A stretch of 5,846 nucleotides of DNA from Gammaproteobacteria bacterium (GTDB lineage Bacteria > Pseudomonadota > Gammaproteobacteria > Pseudomonadales > M0112). The notes beneath the pieces were generated by a model that had not been told where the DNA came from, ran no database searches, and was given only the letters and a program-made list of their open reading frames with translations. The translations under genes and the position numbers were made by a program. This document shows, in pieces, positions 1-5,789 of the stretch (its first letter is position 1; each line of letters starts with the position of its first letter). The DNA lies in contig SBFY01000136.1 of the NCBI GenBank assembly GCA_006227085.1, forward strand, positions 1 to 5,846, written 5' to 3'.

Positions 1-1043
1 GCGTTATAGAACGGTTGCTGCGATTCGACGACACGCTGCGTGATCTCGCGCGCCTCGTCTTCCGGCGTGTGGCAGACCTCGCGCTGCTCCGGCGTTATCC
101 CTAAGCGCGCGAACAACTGCATATCGCGATTGGTTTCCGGATTCGGCGTGGTCAGCAATTTCTCGCCGTAGAAAATCGAGTTGGCACCGGCCAAAAAGGC
201 CAATGCCTGCATCTGGTCATTCATTTTTTCGCGACCTGCCGACAACCGCACATGCGAAGCCGGCATCAGGATACGGGCCACGGCGATGGTGCGAATGAAA
301 TCAAACGGGTCGAGATCATCCACTTCGTCCAGCGGTGTGCCTTCCACTTTCACCAGCAGGTTGATCGGCACGCTTTCCGGGTGTTCCGGCAAGTTCGCCA
401 GTGCCAGCAACAGGCCAACGCGATCACTCTCGCCTTCGCCCATGCCGACAATACCGCCGCAGCAGATCTTCATGCCGGCATCACGCACATGCGCCAGCGT
501 ATCGAGACGATCTTGGTAGGTGCGGGTGGTGATGATCTTGCCGTAGAACTCCGGCGAGGTGTCGAGGTTGTGGTTGTAATAGTCGAGGCCGGCAACGGCG
601 AGGTCTTTCGCCTGCGTTTCATTGAGCATGCCCAGCGTCATGCAGGTTTCCAGCCCCAGCGATTTCACGCCCTTGACCATCTCCAGCACCCACGGCCAAT
701 CCTTCTCGGTCGGTGAGCGCCAGGCCGCGCCCATGCAGAAGCGGCTGGAACCGTTGGCCTTGGCCGCGCGCGCCTCTTCCAGCACGCGCTCGATCTCCAG
801 CAGCTTTTCCTTTTCCAGGCCAGTGTCGTAGTGGCCGCTCTGCGGGCAGTAGGCACAATCTTCCGGGCAGGCGCCGGTCTTGATCGACAGCAGCGTGCTG
901 ACCTGTACCTCGTTGGGGTTGAAATGCGCCCGGTGCACCACCTGTGCCCGGAACATCAGGTCATTGAATGGCAGGGCAAACAGGGCATTGACCTCGGCGG
1001 CTGTCCAATCGTGGCGGGTGACAGGCGTTACGGACGCATTCAT
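1..1043 (-). CDS. bioB: Biotin synthase BioB (3' end cut by window edge)
   Basis: Radical-SAM iron-sulfur enzyme that inserts sulfur into dethiobiotin to make biotin, the last step of the pathway; cytosolic. Translating the minus strand from the ATG at 1043-1041 gives 347 uninterrupted codons to the window edge. The radical-SAM cluster motif CPEDCAYC has cysteines 59, 63 and 66. Cys103 (SSRFCMGAAW) and Cys134 (GLETCMTLGML) sit where the E. coli enzyme has its [2Fe-2S] ligands Cys97 and Cys128, a constant offset of six. The NHNLDTSPEFY, KICCGGIVGMGE and RLSAGREKM blocks are also typical. E. coli BioB is 346 residues, so only the extreme C-terminus should be missing. The start is supported by GAGAG seven bases upstream. 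It diverges from comF and has its own promoter and BirA-type operator upstream. Other bio genes often follow bioB and may lie beyond the left edge, but that is not visible. Confidence 0.97.
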   Translation of the reverse strand, partial: MNASVTPVTRHDWTAAEVNALFALPFNDLMFRAQVVHRAHFNPNEVQVSTLLSIKTGACPEDCAYCPQSGHYDTGLEKEKLLEIERVLEEARAAKANGSSRFCMGAAWRSPTEKDWPWVLEMVKGVKSLGLETCMTLGMLNETQAKDLAVAGLDYYNHNLDTSPEFYGKIITTRTYQDRLDTLAHVRDAGMKICCGGIVGMGEGESDRVGLLLALANLPEHPESVPINLLVKVEGTPLDEVDDLDPFDFIRTIAVARILMPASHVRLSAGREKMNDQMQALAFLAGANSIFYGEKLLTTPNPETNRDMQLFARLGITPEQREVCHTPEDEAREITQRVVESQQPFYN

Positions 1044-1116
1044 GGGCAATCTCTCACAGGAAAATCATTGTTTTTCAGTGGCTTGGGCATTGAAGCCCAG
1101 AGGCCGGCTGCCGACA

Positions 1117-1144
1117 ATCATAGGCCCTGCCAACCCCTTGTCAA
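1117..1144 (-). promoter_or_regulatory. sigma70-type promoter for bioB
   Basis: On the minus strand, a perfect -35 box TTGACA (1144-1139) is separated by 16 bases from a -10 box TATGAT (1122-1117), five of six matches to consensus. Transcription would begin near 1110, leaving a leader of roughly 67 bases before the bioB ATG. The -35 box lies within the left half-site of the BirA-type operator, so repressor binding would block RNA polymerase. The boxes are seen directly; the start point is inferred. Confidence 0.75.
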
Positions 1145-1170
1145 CCGGAATGGAAGCCGATGGTTTACAA
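1138..1170. promoter_or_regulatory. BirA-type biotin operator
   Basis: TTGTCAACC (1138-1146), a 15-base spacer, then GGTTTACAA (1162-1170). The right half is identical to the classical BirA half-site of the E. coli bio operator (TTGTAAACC / GGTTTACAA), and the left half differs at one base. BirA bound to biotinyl-5'-AMP dimerises on such sites and represses biotin genes when biotin is plentiful. The left half overlaps the bioB -35 box. The right half covers codons 1-4 of comF as annotated, starting on the G of its ATG. The birA gene itself is not in the window. Confidence 0.85.
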
Positions 1171-1897
1171 CGCCTCCGGGACGCTCACTGAGCGCCTGTT
1201 ATTCACCCTGATCCCGCCCCACTGCCTGCTCTGCCAGGCCGCCGTTAACCGTGAGCGCCAGCTGGACTTGTGCGCAGGCTGTGAACGCGACCTGCCCCGC
1301 ATCGACTGGCCCTGCCCTCGCTGTGGCCTTGCCTTAACCGAAAGTGAGTATTCGCTTACTTGTGGTGCCTGCCTGAAAAACCCGCCCGCCTGGAACCGCT
1401 GCAGCAGCGCCGTCGCCTATGCTGAACCGGTCAACCGGCTGGTCCTGCAATGGAAGCAGCGTGGCCACTCGCCCGCCGGCCGCGTGTTCACCCGTCTACT
1501 GGCCCGGCAGCTGGCCATGCAAGTGATACCCATGGATAGGCCCGACGCCATCCTGCCGGTGCCGCAACACTGGCAGCGCCATTGGCGGCGCGGATTCAAC
1601 CCTGCCGCCAGCATCGCCCGGCAACTGGGTCGCGAGCTGGGACTGCCGGTACTGGGTCGCCAGCTACAACGCGTGCAGGCCACCCCGGCCCAGCAAGGGC
1701 TGACCGCCCGGCAGCGCCGCCGTAACCTCAAGGGCGCCTTCACCGTCAGCGGCACCCTGCCCGCCCATGTCGCGCTGGTCGATGATGTGGTCACCACCGG
1801 CAGCACCGCCAGCGAGATCTGCCGCCTGCTGAAAAAGCATGGTGTGGAACGGGTGGATGTGTGGTGCCTGGCGAGGACGCCAAAACAGCATGGATAA
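1160..1897 (+). CDS. comF: ComF family protein: double zinc ribbon plus phosphoribosyltransferase domain
   Basis: ComF proteins are cytosolic and needed for natural transformation in several bacteria, where they are thought to help incoming single-stranded DNA cross or be handled at the inner membrane. The 245-residue length is typical. Four CxxC pairs at 22/25, 38/41, 52/55 and 68/71 form the N-terminal double zinc ribbon. A type I phosphoribosyltransferase fold follows, with ILPVPQHWQRHWRRGFNPA in the middle and the PRPP-binding loop VDDVVTTGST at about 207-216. No pyrophosphate-transferring activity should be assumed for this family. The ATG at 1160 has GGAA nine bases upstream and is the only good start before the first CxxC, but the biotin operator overlaps it, so a later non-ATG start is possible. 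A weak candidate promoter is TTGAAG (1090-1095), 17 bases, GACAAT (1113-1118). The gene is GC-rich (45/60 at 1681-1740). bioB and comF are neighbours in many pseudomonad-like genomes. Confidence 0.92.
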   Translation: MVYNASGTLTERLLFTLIPPHCLLCQAAVNRERQLDLCAGCERDLPRIDWPCPRCGLALTESEYSLTCGACLKNPPAWNRCSSAVAYAEPVNRLVLQWKQRGHSPAGRVFTRLLARQLAMQVIPMDRPDAILPVPQHWQRHWRRGFNPAASIARQLGRELGLPVLGRQLQRVQATPAQQGLTARQRRRNLKGAFTVSGTLPAHVALVDDVVTTGSTASEICRLLKKHGVERVDVWCLARTPKQHG

Positions 1898-1921
1898 TCC
1901 CGGCAACACCCGCTGTAGCCA

Positions 1922-1965
1922 TATAAACACAATATGTGTCAATATAGACACTAAGTGTGTTTATA
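1922..1965. promoter_or_regulatory. 44-bp nested dyad, probable autoregulatory operator
   Basis: The outer arms TATAAACACA (1922-1931) and TGTGTTTATA (1956-1965) are a perfect 10-bp inverted repeat. Inside, GTGTC (1936-1940) and GACAC (1947-1951) form a second perfect inverted repeat with the same centre (1943.5). The block can also be read as two adjacent short palindromes: ACACA-ATA-TGTGT (1927-1939) and ACACT-A-AGTGT (1948-1958), centres 20 bp apart, about two helical turns. This suits two dimers of a winged-helix protein bound side by side. It ends 11 bases before the regulator ATG and overlaps the AGGA ribosome-binding site by one base, so binding there should block expression of the pair. 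Repeats are seen directly; the operator role is inferred. It could also form an RNA hairpin. I could not identify a convincing -35/-10 pair. Confidence 0.7.
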
Positions 1966-1976
1966 GGAACGCGCCC

Positions 1977-2315
1977 ATGACCCCTACATTGGATACCCTG
2001 TTTGGCAGCCGCTCGGCCGCCCTGACCCTGTTGTTCCTGCAAAATTATGGTGAAGGCCATGCCCGCCAGATCGCCACCACCTTTGAAGTCGCGGACACCG
2101 CCATCCAGCGGCAACTGAAGCGACTGGAAGCCGATGGCATCCTGGTCAGCCGCACGATTGGCAAAAGCCGGGTATTCAGCTGGAATCCATCCAGTCCGAC
2201 AGCCAAGGACCTGCGCGTGTTTCTCGAAGCCGAGCTCGAACGCATGCCGGCCGACATCACCCAGCGCTATTTCCGCCAGCGGCAACGACCACGCCGCAGT
2301 GGTAAACCCTTATGA
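1977..2315 (+). CDS. Small winged helix-turn-helix regulator, probable antitoxin/autorepressor
   Basis: A 112-residue DNA-binding protein of the ArsR-like winged-helix type. LFGSRSAALTLLFLQ (8-22) is helix 1. HARQIATTFEV and TAIQRQLKRLEADGIL (28-56) form the helix-turn-helix. SRTIGKSRVFSWNP (58-71) is the wing, followed by an amphipathic helix (76-90) that could dimerise and a basic tail. The LFGS...QRQLKRLE.GIL layout belongs to the winged-helix proteins commonly encoded just before MNT-like nucleotidyltransferases. The open frame extends upstream to 1839, but that part overlaps comF; the ATG at 1977 has AGGA eight bases upstream and follows the dyad, so I chose it. Its stop overlaps the next gene's start (ATGA), implying translational coupling. 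Likely role (inferred): repress its own operon through the upstream dyad and possibly control or neutralise the partner enzyme. It is much shorter than typical AbiEi antitoxins and lacks their extra C-terminal domain. Confidence 0.85.
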   Translation: MTPTLDTLFGSRSAALTLLFLQNYGEGHARQIATTFEVADTAIQRQLKRLEADGILVSRTIGKSRVFSWNPSSPTAKDLRVFLEAELERMPADITQRYFRQRQRPRRSGKPL

Positions 2316-2884
2316 GCGCAACCATCACCCCTGCAACAACCGTCAGGGAACTGGCCGCACAGATCAGCCAAGTGCTGGAAGACGCAGGCATTACCGCCAC
2401 CCTGTCAGGTGGTGCCGCGGTCAGCCTTTATACTGACAACCGCTACCAATCCCGTGATCTCGACTTTGTCACCGCCGAACGGCGTCAGCACTTACTGGCT
2501 GCATTGGCGCCCCTGGGATTTGTACTGGCTCGCGACCACCGCCACTTCACCCACCCGGACACCGGACTGTTTCTTGAATTCCCGACTGCACCGCTGACTT
2601 TCGGCAATCGCAGCGTCCGTCACGAAGATATTCCCAAGCTGGAAACCCCATGGGGACCACTGCGTATCATCACACCCACGCAGTGCGTGATGGATCGTCT
2701 CGCCGCCTGGTGGCACTGGCATGACCGCCCCTCATGGGACCAAGCCGTATGGGTTGCCGCATCGCAAACCGTGGATTTCGATGACTTGCTACTATTCGCC
2801 AAAGAAGAAGGCGCGCCTCTTGGGGATATCCCGAAACTGCGACAGCAGGCTGAAGAGGAACGGACAAATAACCGGGAACCGTAA
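2312..2884 (+). CDS. Nucleotidyltransferase-fold protein, candidate toxin of a wHTH/NTase pair
   Basis: A 190-residue cytosolic protein with the polymerase-beta/MNT nucleotidyltransferase pattern: LSGGAAVSLYT with Gly33-Gly34, then SRDLDFV with Asp49 and Asp51 as metal ligands, then LFLEFP with Glu89 as the likely third carboxylate. All three expected acidic residues are present, so the active site looks intact. The C-terminal half has a TPTQ-CVMDRLAAWWHWHDR block (121-139) followed by WDQAVWVA (142-149). I remember this block from uncharacterised stand-alone NTase proteins, but I know no assigned function. AbiEii-type toxins and MNT proteins transfer nucleotides to tRNA or protein targets; the substrate here is unknown. 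It starts inside the stop of the winged-helix gene (4-base overlap), the usual antitoxin-first order. Family membership is fairly sure; toxin function is inference. It could instead be a metabolic or defence-related nucleotidyltransferase. Confidence 0.82.
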   Translation: MSATITPATTVRELAAQISQVLEDAGITATLSGGAAVSLYTDNRYQSRDLDFVTAERRQHLLAALAPLGFVLARDHRHFTHPDTGLFLEFPTAPLTFGNRSVRHEDIPKLETPWGPLRIITPTQCVMDRLAAWWHWHDRPSWDQAVWVAASQTVDFDDLLLFAKEEGAPLGDIPKLRQQAEEERTNNREP

Positions 2885-2897
2885 TACTGGAAAGAAT

Positions 2898-2910
2898 GGT
2901 ACTCTGACCC
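2898..2910. repeat. Possible remnant of a REP/RAYT-type repeat (GGGTCAGAGTACC)
   Basis: The plus strand reads GGTACTCTGACCC; its complement GGGTCAGAGTACC resembles the GGGGTCAGAGT motif that I remember as dispersed through many proteobacterial genomes, often near REP-associated tyrosine transposases. It occurs once here, in the 56-base gap between the nucleotidyltransferase gene and the AT-rich surface-protein gene. There is no hairpin partner and no transposase. Identification rests on memory of the motif, not on a search. Confidence 0.3.
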
Positions 2911-2940
2911 TAATTATTATAACAAAAAAGGATTTTGCTA

Positions 2941-4188
2941 ATGCCAGCTCGTTATTGGCTTGCCGTTTTATCGATGCTCACCTTCTTTCACTCCTCAGCT
3001 GCCCTAGGCTGTAGCTGTGGATATCCCAGTGCCGAGGAATACCTACAAAGTACCGACTTGGCATTTGAGGGCGAGGTCATTTCCATAAAATCTTATGAGC
3101 TTCCAATAGAAGGGTTCCAGTGGTGGCCATATAAGATTTTTAGGAAACCGTTTCCTTCGGTAATGGTCGCCCGCTTCAAGGTAAACACCGTCTACAAAGG
3201 AGAAAATAGCAGAGAAGTTGATATTCGCTATGTAACATCAAGCAGCGCTTGCGGCTGGAAATTCGAGATCGGCGAGAAAGGCATGGTTATTGCTCGAGGC
3301 AATCAGATAGAAGGTTATAGCACAAGTATGTGCGCAATGATTCCATTCATATCCGCACAGAAAAAAAACCAAACCCACTTCCACGAAGCATTTGAACAAT
3401 ACCGGACACAACGCCAGCTCCTACAAGAACAAGCAGAGCAAAGCCCTGAAAATATTGATGCCTGGATAAAACTAGCGGATTTCTTTGCCACATATCACGA
3501 TGATAAAGATGCCGAAAATGCTTATATGCAAGCACTGACTATTAAACCAGACCACGCCATTGCCCTAATAAAAATCGCGGATCTCTTTTTCAGGGAAGGG
3601 CGCTATCAGAAATCCCTCGAAAACTATACGTCCGCATGGCAGGTCGGGCACAGCCCTGATGCCAATAAAGGGAAAACCCTGTCTCTAGTTAAGCTCGGGC
3701 AAACCAGTGAGGCCATACAACCCGGGGCAGACATCAGCGGTATAGAGCTTGATGAACATGAAAAGCATGTTTCATTCCGTGGGTTAGATATGACTGGCGT
3801 AATTCTCGGGAAAGCAAGTTTATACTCGAAAGATTTTTCGAATAGCAATCTGACATCAACCGACTTTACAAGCGCAACCTTAAACAGCATCAGCCTGAAA
3901 AATTCAAAGCTGGAAAATGCCAATTTTTCCAATGCTTATTTTCACAATATCGACTTCAGTGACCTGGATTTTTCCAGTGCCAAACTTAAAGGCGCACGAT
4001 TTTCAAGCATCTGCTACAACAAAAAAACTCTCTGGCCAAATGGCTTCGATGTTTCTTCCATAGGAAACCCGATCTGCCCAAATAAATACTCATTAACAGG
4101 AAAAACCACCTTATTAGATTTAGCTATATTCACTTCTGTCATTGTAAGCTTCATCGTCTTAATCACATATCGCAGAAGAAACACATGA
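2941..4188 (+). CDS. Secreted membrane-anchored protein: TIMP/netrin-like, TPR and pentapeptide-repeat domains
   Basis: Unnamed 415-residue protein; function unknown. A signal peptide (1-23, hydrophobic core LAVLSMLTFF) ends ALG|C, which would leave a mature N-terminus Cys24-Ser-Cys26. Residues 24-136 look like a bacterial TIMP/NTR-like domain: CSCGYPS, then LAFEGEVISI, then FKVNTVYKG, then Cys104-Gly and Cys131; two disulfides from the CxC to Cys104 and Cys131 are plausible. Residues about 165-258 hold TPR helices (DAWIKLADFF, AENAYMQALTIKPDH, ALIKIADLFFREGRYQKSLENY). Residues about 279-357 are pentapeptide repeats (LENANFSNAYF, SSAKLKGARF). A membrane helix (389-410) then ends in RRRNT, predicting a periplasmic or exported body and a cytoplasmic tail. 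The ATG at 2941 has AAGGA eight bases upstream; a TTG two codons earlier is less likely. Base composition is far more AT-rich than its neighbours (17/60 GC at 4081-4140), suggesting horizontal acquisition. Its stop overlaps the methyltransferase start. Confidence 0.85.
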   Translation: MPARYWLAVLSMLTFFHSSAALGCSCGYPSAEEYLQSTDLAFEGEVISIKSYELPIEGFQWWPYKIFRKPFPSVMVARFKVNTVYKGENSREVDIRYVTSSSACGWKFEIGEKGMVIARGNQIEGYSTSMCAMIPFISAQKKNQTHFHEAFEQYRTQRQLLQEQAEQSPENIDAWIKLADFFATYHDDKDAENAYMQALTIKPDHAIALIKIADLFFREGRYQKSLENYTSAWQVGHSPDANKGKTLSLVKLGQTSEAIQPGADISGIELDEHEKHVSFRGLDMTGVILGKASLYSKDFSNSNLTSTDFTSATLNSISLKNSKLENANFSNAYFHNIDFSDLDFSSAKLKGARFSSICYNKKTLWPNGFDVSSIGNPICPNKYSLTGKTTLLDLAIFTSVIVSFIVLITYRRRNT

Positions 4189-4910
4189 CGCAGAAAACTT
4201 CCACACTCCTCTCCCAAAACCGCCAGTTCTATGACGGGCTCTGGGGCGGCTCGCAGTTGATCACCGCCGAACAATTCAACACCTGGCCTTTGGTCAGCGG
4301 GTTATGTACCACTCACGAACGACGACTGGAAATTGCGCCGGGTTTGCGGCCACGGCTGCCGATTGCGGGCACACAGTTTGTCGATATCAGCGCACAGGCC
4401 TTGGCCAAGCTGGCGGCACAGGGCGGTCATGTGACACTGGCTTCGATCAGTGAGCTGCCGTTTGCCGATGGCCGTTTTGATTTGGTGTGTGCACTGGACA
4501 TCCTTGAACACGTGGAAGACGACCACGGTGCGCTGGCCGAAATTGCGCGCGTGACAGCACCCGGCGCGACCCTGTTACTGTCGTCGCCATTCCATCAAAG
4601 CTGGTGGACGCCGTTTGATGCCATGGTCGGTCATTGCCGGCGCTATGAACCCAGCACCCTGATCGGCTTACTGGAACAACACGGCTTTACCGTGATGCAA
4701 AGCGCGGGCTTTGGCATGAAACCGAAATCGGATTTCTGGACCAACCTGGGCATGTGGTTTTTGCAACACCAGCCGGAACGCGCTTTCTGGTGGTACAACC
4801 GCGTCATGCCGTTTGTATTGAAACGGCAACCGCCCCTGCAGCTACGCGAGGGGCTAATTGAAACGGATAATATTGCCGAGGCCTTGCTGGTGTGCCGTAA
4901 GCAGGCTTAA
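4185..4910 (+). CDS. Class I SAM-dependent methyltransferase
   Basis: A 241-residue cytosolic protein of the methyltransferase-11 type; substrate unknown. Motif I is LEIAPGLRPRLP (48-59), an E-x-A-P-G variant of the usual glycine-rich SAM loop. Asp67 (FVDIS) sits at the end of strand 2, where an acid usually contacts the SAM ribose. LPFADGRFDLVCALDILEHVEDD (91-113) is the strand-4 region, and the conserved FDAMVGHCRRYEPSTL block lies at 144-159. The N-terminus (NRQFYDGLWGGSQLI) resembles methyltransferases acting on small molecules or sugar/lipid substrates, but that does not fix the substrate. The ATG overlaps the previous stop (ATGA), with a weak AGAAG Shine-Dalgarno nearby, so translation may be coupled to the AT-rich gene even though this gene's base composition is like the GC-rich flanks. 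It ends 21 bases before the convergent fghA stop. Confidence 0.88.
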   Translation: MTQKTSTLLSQNRQFYDGLWGGSQLITAEQFNTWPLVSGLCTTHERRLEIAPGLRPRLPIAGTQFVDISAQALAKLAAQGGHVTLASISELPFADGRFDLVCALDILEHVEDDHGALAEIARVTAPGATLLLSSPFHQSWWTPFDAMVGHCRRYEPSTLIGLLEQHGFTVMQSAGFGMKPKSDFWTNLGMWFLQHQPERAFWWYNRVMPFVLKRQPPLQLREGLIETDNIAEALLVCRKQA

Positions 4911-4927
4911 CGCAAATGCTTTCATTC

Positions 4928-4943
4928 CAGCTTACACAAGCTG
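4928..4943. repeat. Short inverted repeat at the convergent gene ends
   Basis: CAGCTT-ACAC-AAGCTG is a perfect 6-bp stem with a 4-base loop, spanning the fghA stop codon and lying 17 bases after the methyltransferase stop. It could act as a weak bidirectional terminator, but neither strand has the run of T that normally follows an intrinsic terminator stem. I therefore record it as a repeat only. Confidence 0.35.
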
Positions 4944-5774
4944 CGTCGCGTGATAGCGCAGGTGATCCTCAAAAAACGTGCTGATGAAATAGTAGCTGTG
5001 GTCATAGCCTTCACGGCGATTGACCGTCACGGCAACACCGGCCTTGTGGCAGGCTGCTTCCAATAGCTCCGGCCTTAACTGGCTGGTGAGGAAGTTATCC
5101 GCCAAGCCCTGGTCGACCAGTATCGGCTTGTCAAAGCCGCGGGATTCGATCAACGCTGACGCATCGTGCCCGCGCCATGCGGCACGATCATCACCCAGGT
5201 AACCCATGAACGCTTTTTCACCCCACGGGCATTGGGTCGGCGCACAAATCGGTGCAAACGCCGACACCGAACGGTATTGCTGCGGGTGGCGGATGGCCAG
5301 CGTCAGCGCACCGTGGCCACCCATGGAATGACCACTGATGCCTTGGCGCGTCATGTCAAGGTTGAACTGGCCGGTGAGTAATTCCGGTAGCTCGCTTTGC
5401 ACATAATCGTACATGCGGTAATGGCGATTGAACGGTGCCTGCGTGGCATTCACATAGAAGCCCGCGCCCAAACCGAAATCCCAGCCGCCTTCGGCATCAT
5501 CGGCCACGCCCTCACCGCGCGGGCTGGTATCGGTCGCGACAATCGCGATACCCAATTCACTGGCGATGCGCTGGCTACCTGCCTTGGTGACAAAGTTCTG
5601 GTCGGTACAGGTCAGTCCCGACAACCACCACAATACCGGCACCGGCTGCGTGGCTGCCTGCGGCGGCAAATACAGCGCGAACACCATGTCGCAGGCGCAG
5701 CTTTTGGAAGCATGCTTGATGCGCAACTGGCGGCCATCAAAACAACGCACATCTTCGAGGATTTCCATGCCCAT
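4932..5774 (-). CDS. fghA: S-formylglutathione hydrolase
   Basis: Cytosolic serine hydrolase of the alpha/beta-hydrolase (esterase D) family that cleaves S-formylglutathione to formate and glutathione, the second step of glutathione-dependent formaldehyde detoxification. Read from the ATG at 5774 it has 280 residues, close to E. coli FrmB and YeiG (277-278). Markers in order: VLWWLSGLTCTDQNF (about 47-61, with the conserved Cys56), TDTSPRGEG, GISGHSMGGHGA with nucleophile Ser150, LVDQGLADNFL with catalytic Asp226, and GYDHSYYF with His259. The frame could open at a GTG at 5783, but GGGAG (5787-5783) sits eight bases from the ATG at 5774, which makes that start best; another ATG at 5768 is possible. 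It lies 15 bases downstream of the adhC stop and is probably cotranscribed with it. Confidence 0.96.
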   Translation of the reverse strand: MGMEILEDVRCFDGRQLRIKHASKSCACDMVFALYLPPQAATQPVPVLWWLSGLTCTDQNFVTKAGSQRIASELGIAIVATDTSPRGEGVADDAEGGWDFGLGAGFYVNATQAPFNRHYRMYDYVQSELPELLTGQFNLDMTRQGISGHSMGGHGALTLAIRHPQQYRSVSAFAPICAPTQCPWGEKAFMGYLGDDRAAWRGHDASALIESRGFDKPILVDQGLADNFLTSQLRPELLEAACHKAGVAVTVNRREGYDHSYYFISTFFEDHLRYHATQLV

Positions 5775-5789
5775 CACCGCCACTCCCGA

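Noticed and set aside
181..858. Several open frames on both strands inside the bioB region, up to 154 codons
   Set aside because: They lie inside bioB in other frames, show no recognisable domains, and arise from the high GC content of a well-conserved gene.
1083..1100. A hairpin (TGGGC/GCCCA) in the bioB leader as a riboswitch or attenuator
   Set aside because: It has only a 5-bp stem, no T-run and no known biotin riboswitch; the nearby operator already explains regulation.
1839..1976. A 46-codon N-terminal extension of the winged-helix gene
   Set aside because: It overlaps the comF end and the operator-like dyad, whereas the ATG at 1977 has a good ribosome-binding site and matches the expected domain start.
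1898..1976. A sigma70 promoter for the regulator/nucleotidyltransferase pair
   Set aside because: Several AT-rich hexamers resemble a -10 box, but none has a reasonable -35 partner at 16-18 bases. A promoter is likely there but cannot be placed.
1417..2285. Long minus-strand open frames of 171 and 164 codons opposite comF and the winged-helix gene
   Set aside because: Their translations are low-complexity and Arg/Cys-rich with no domain signal, and they cross the dyad and both real genes.
2891..2920. A promoter for the AT-rich gene using TATTAT at 2915-2920
   Set aside because: The -10 match is good, but no -35 box is present at a suitable distance, so I did not annotate it.
4081..4188. A PEP-CTERM or GlyGly-CTERM sorting signal at the end of the surface protein
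   Set aside because: The hydrophobic helix and RRR tail fit, but no PEP or Gly-Gly motif precedes the helix, so a plain membrane anchor is the safer reading.
4911..4950. An intrinsic terminator between the convergent methyltransferase and fghA genes
   Set aside because: There is a 6-bp stem but no T-run on either strand.
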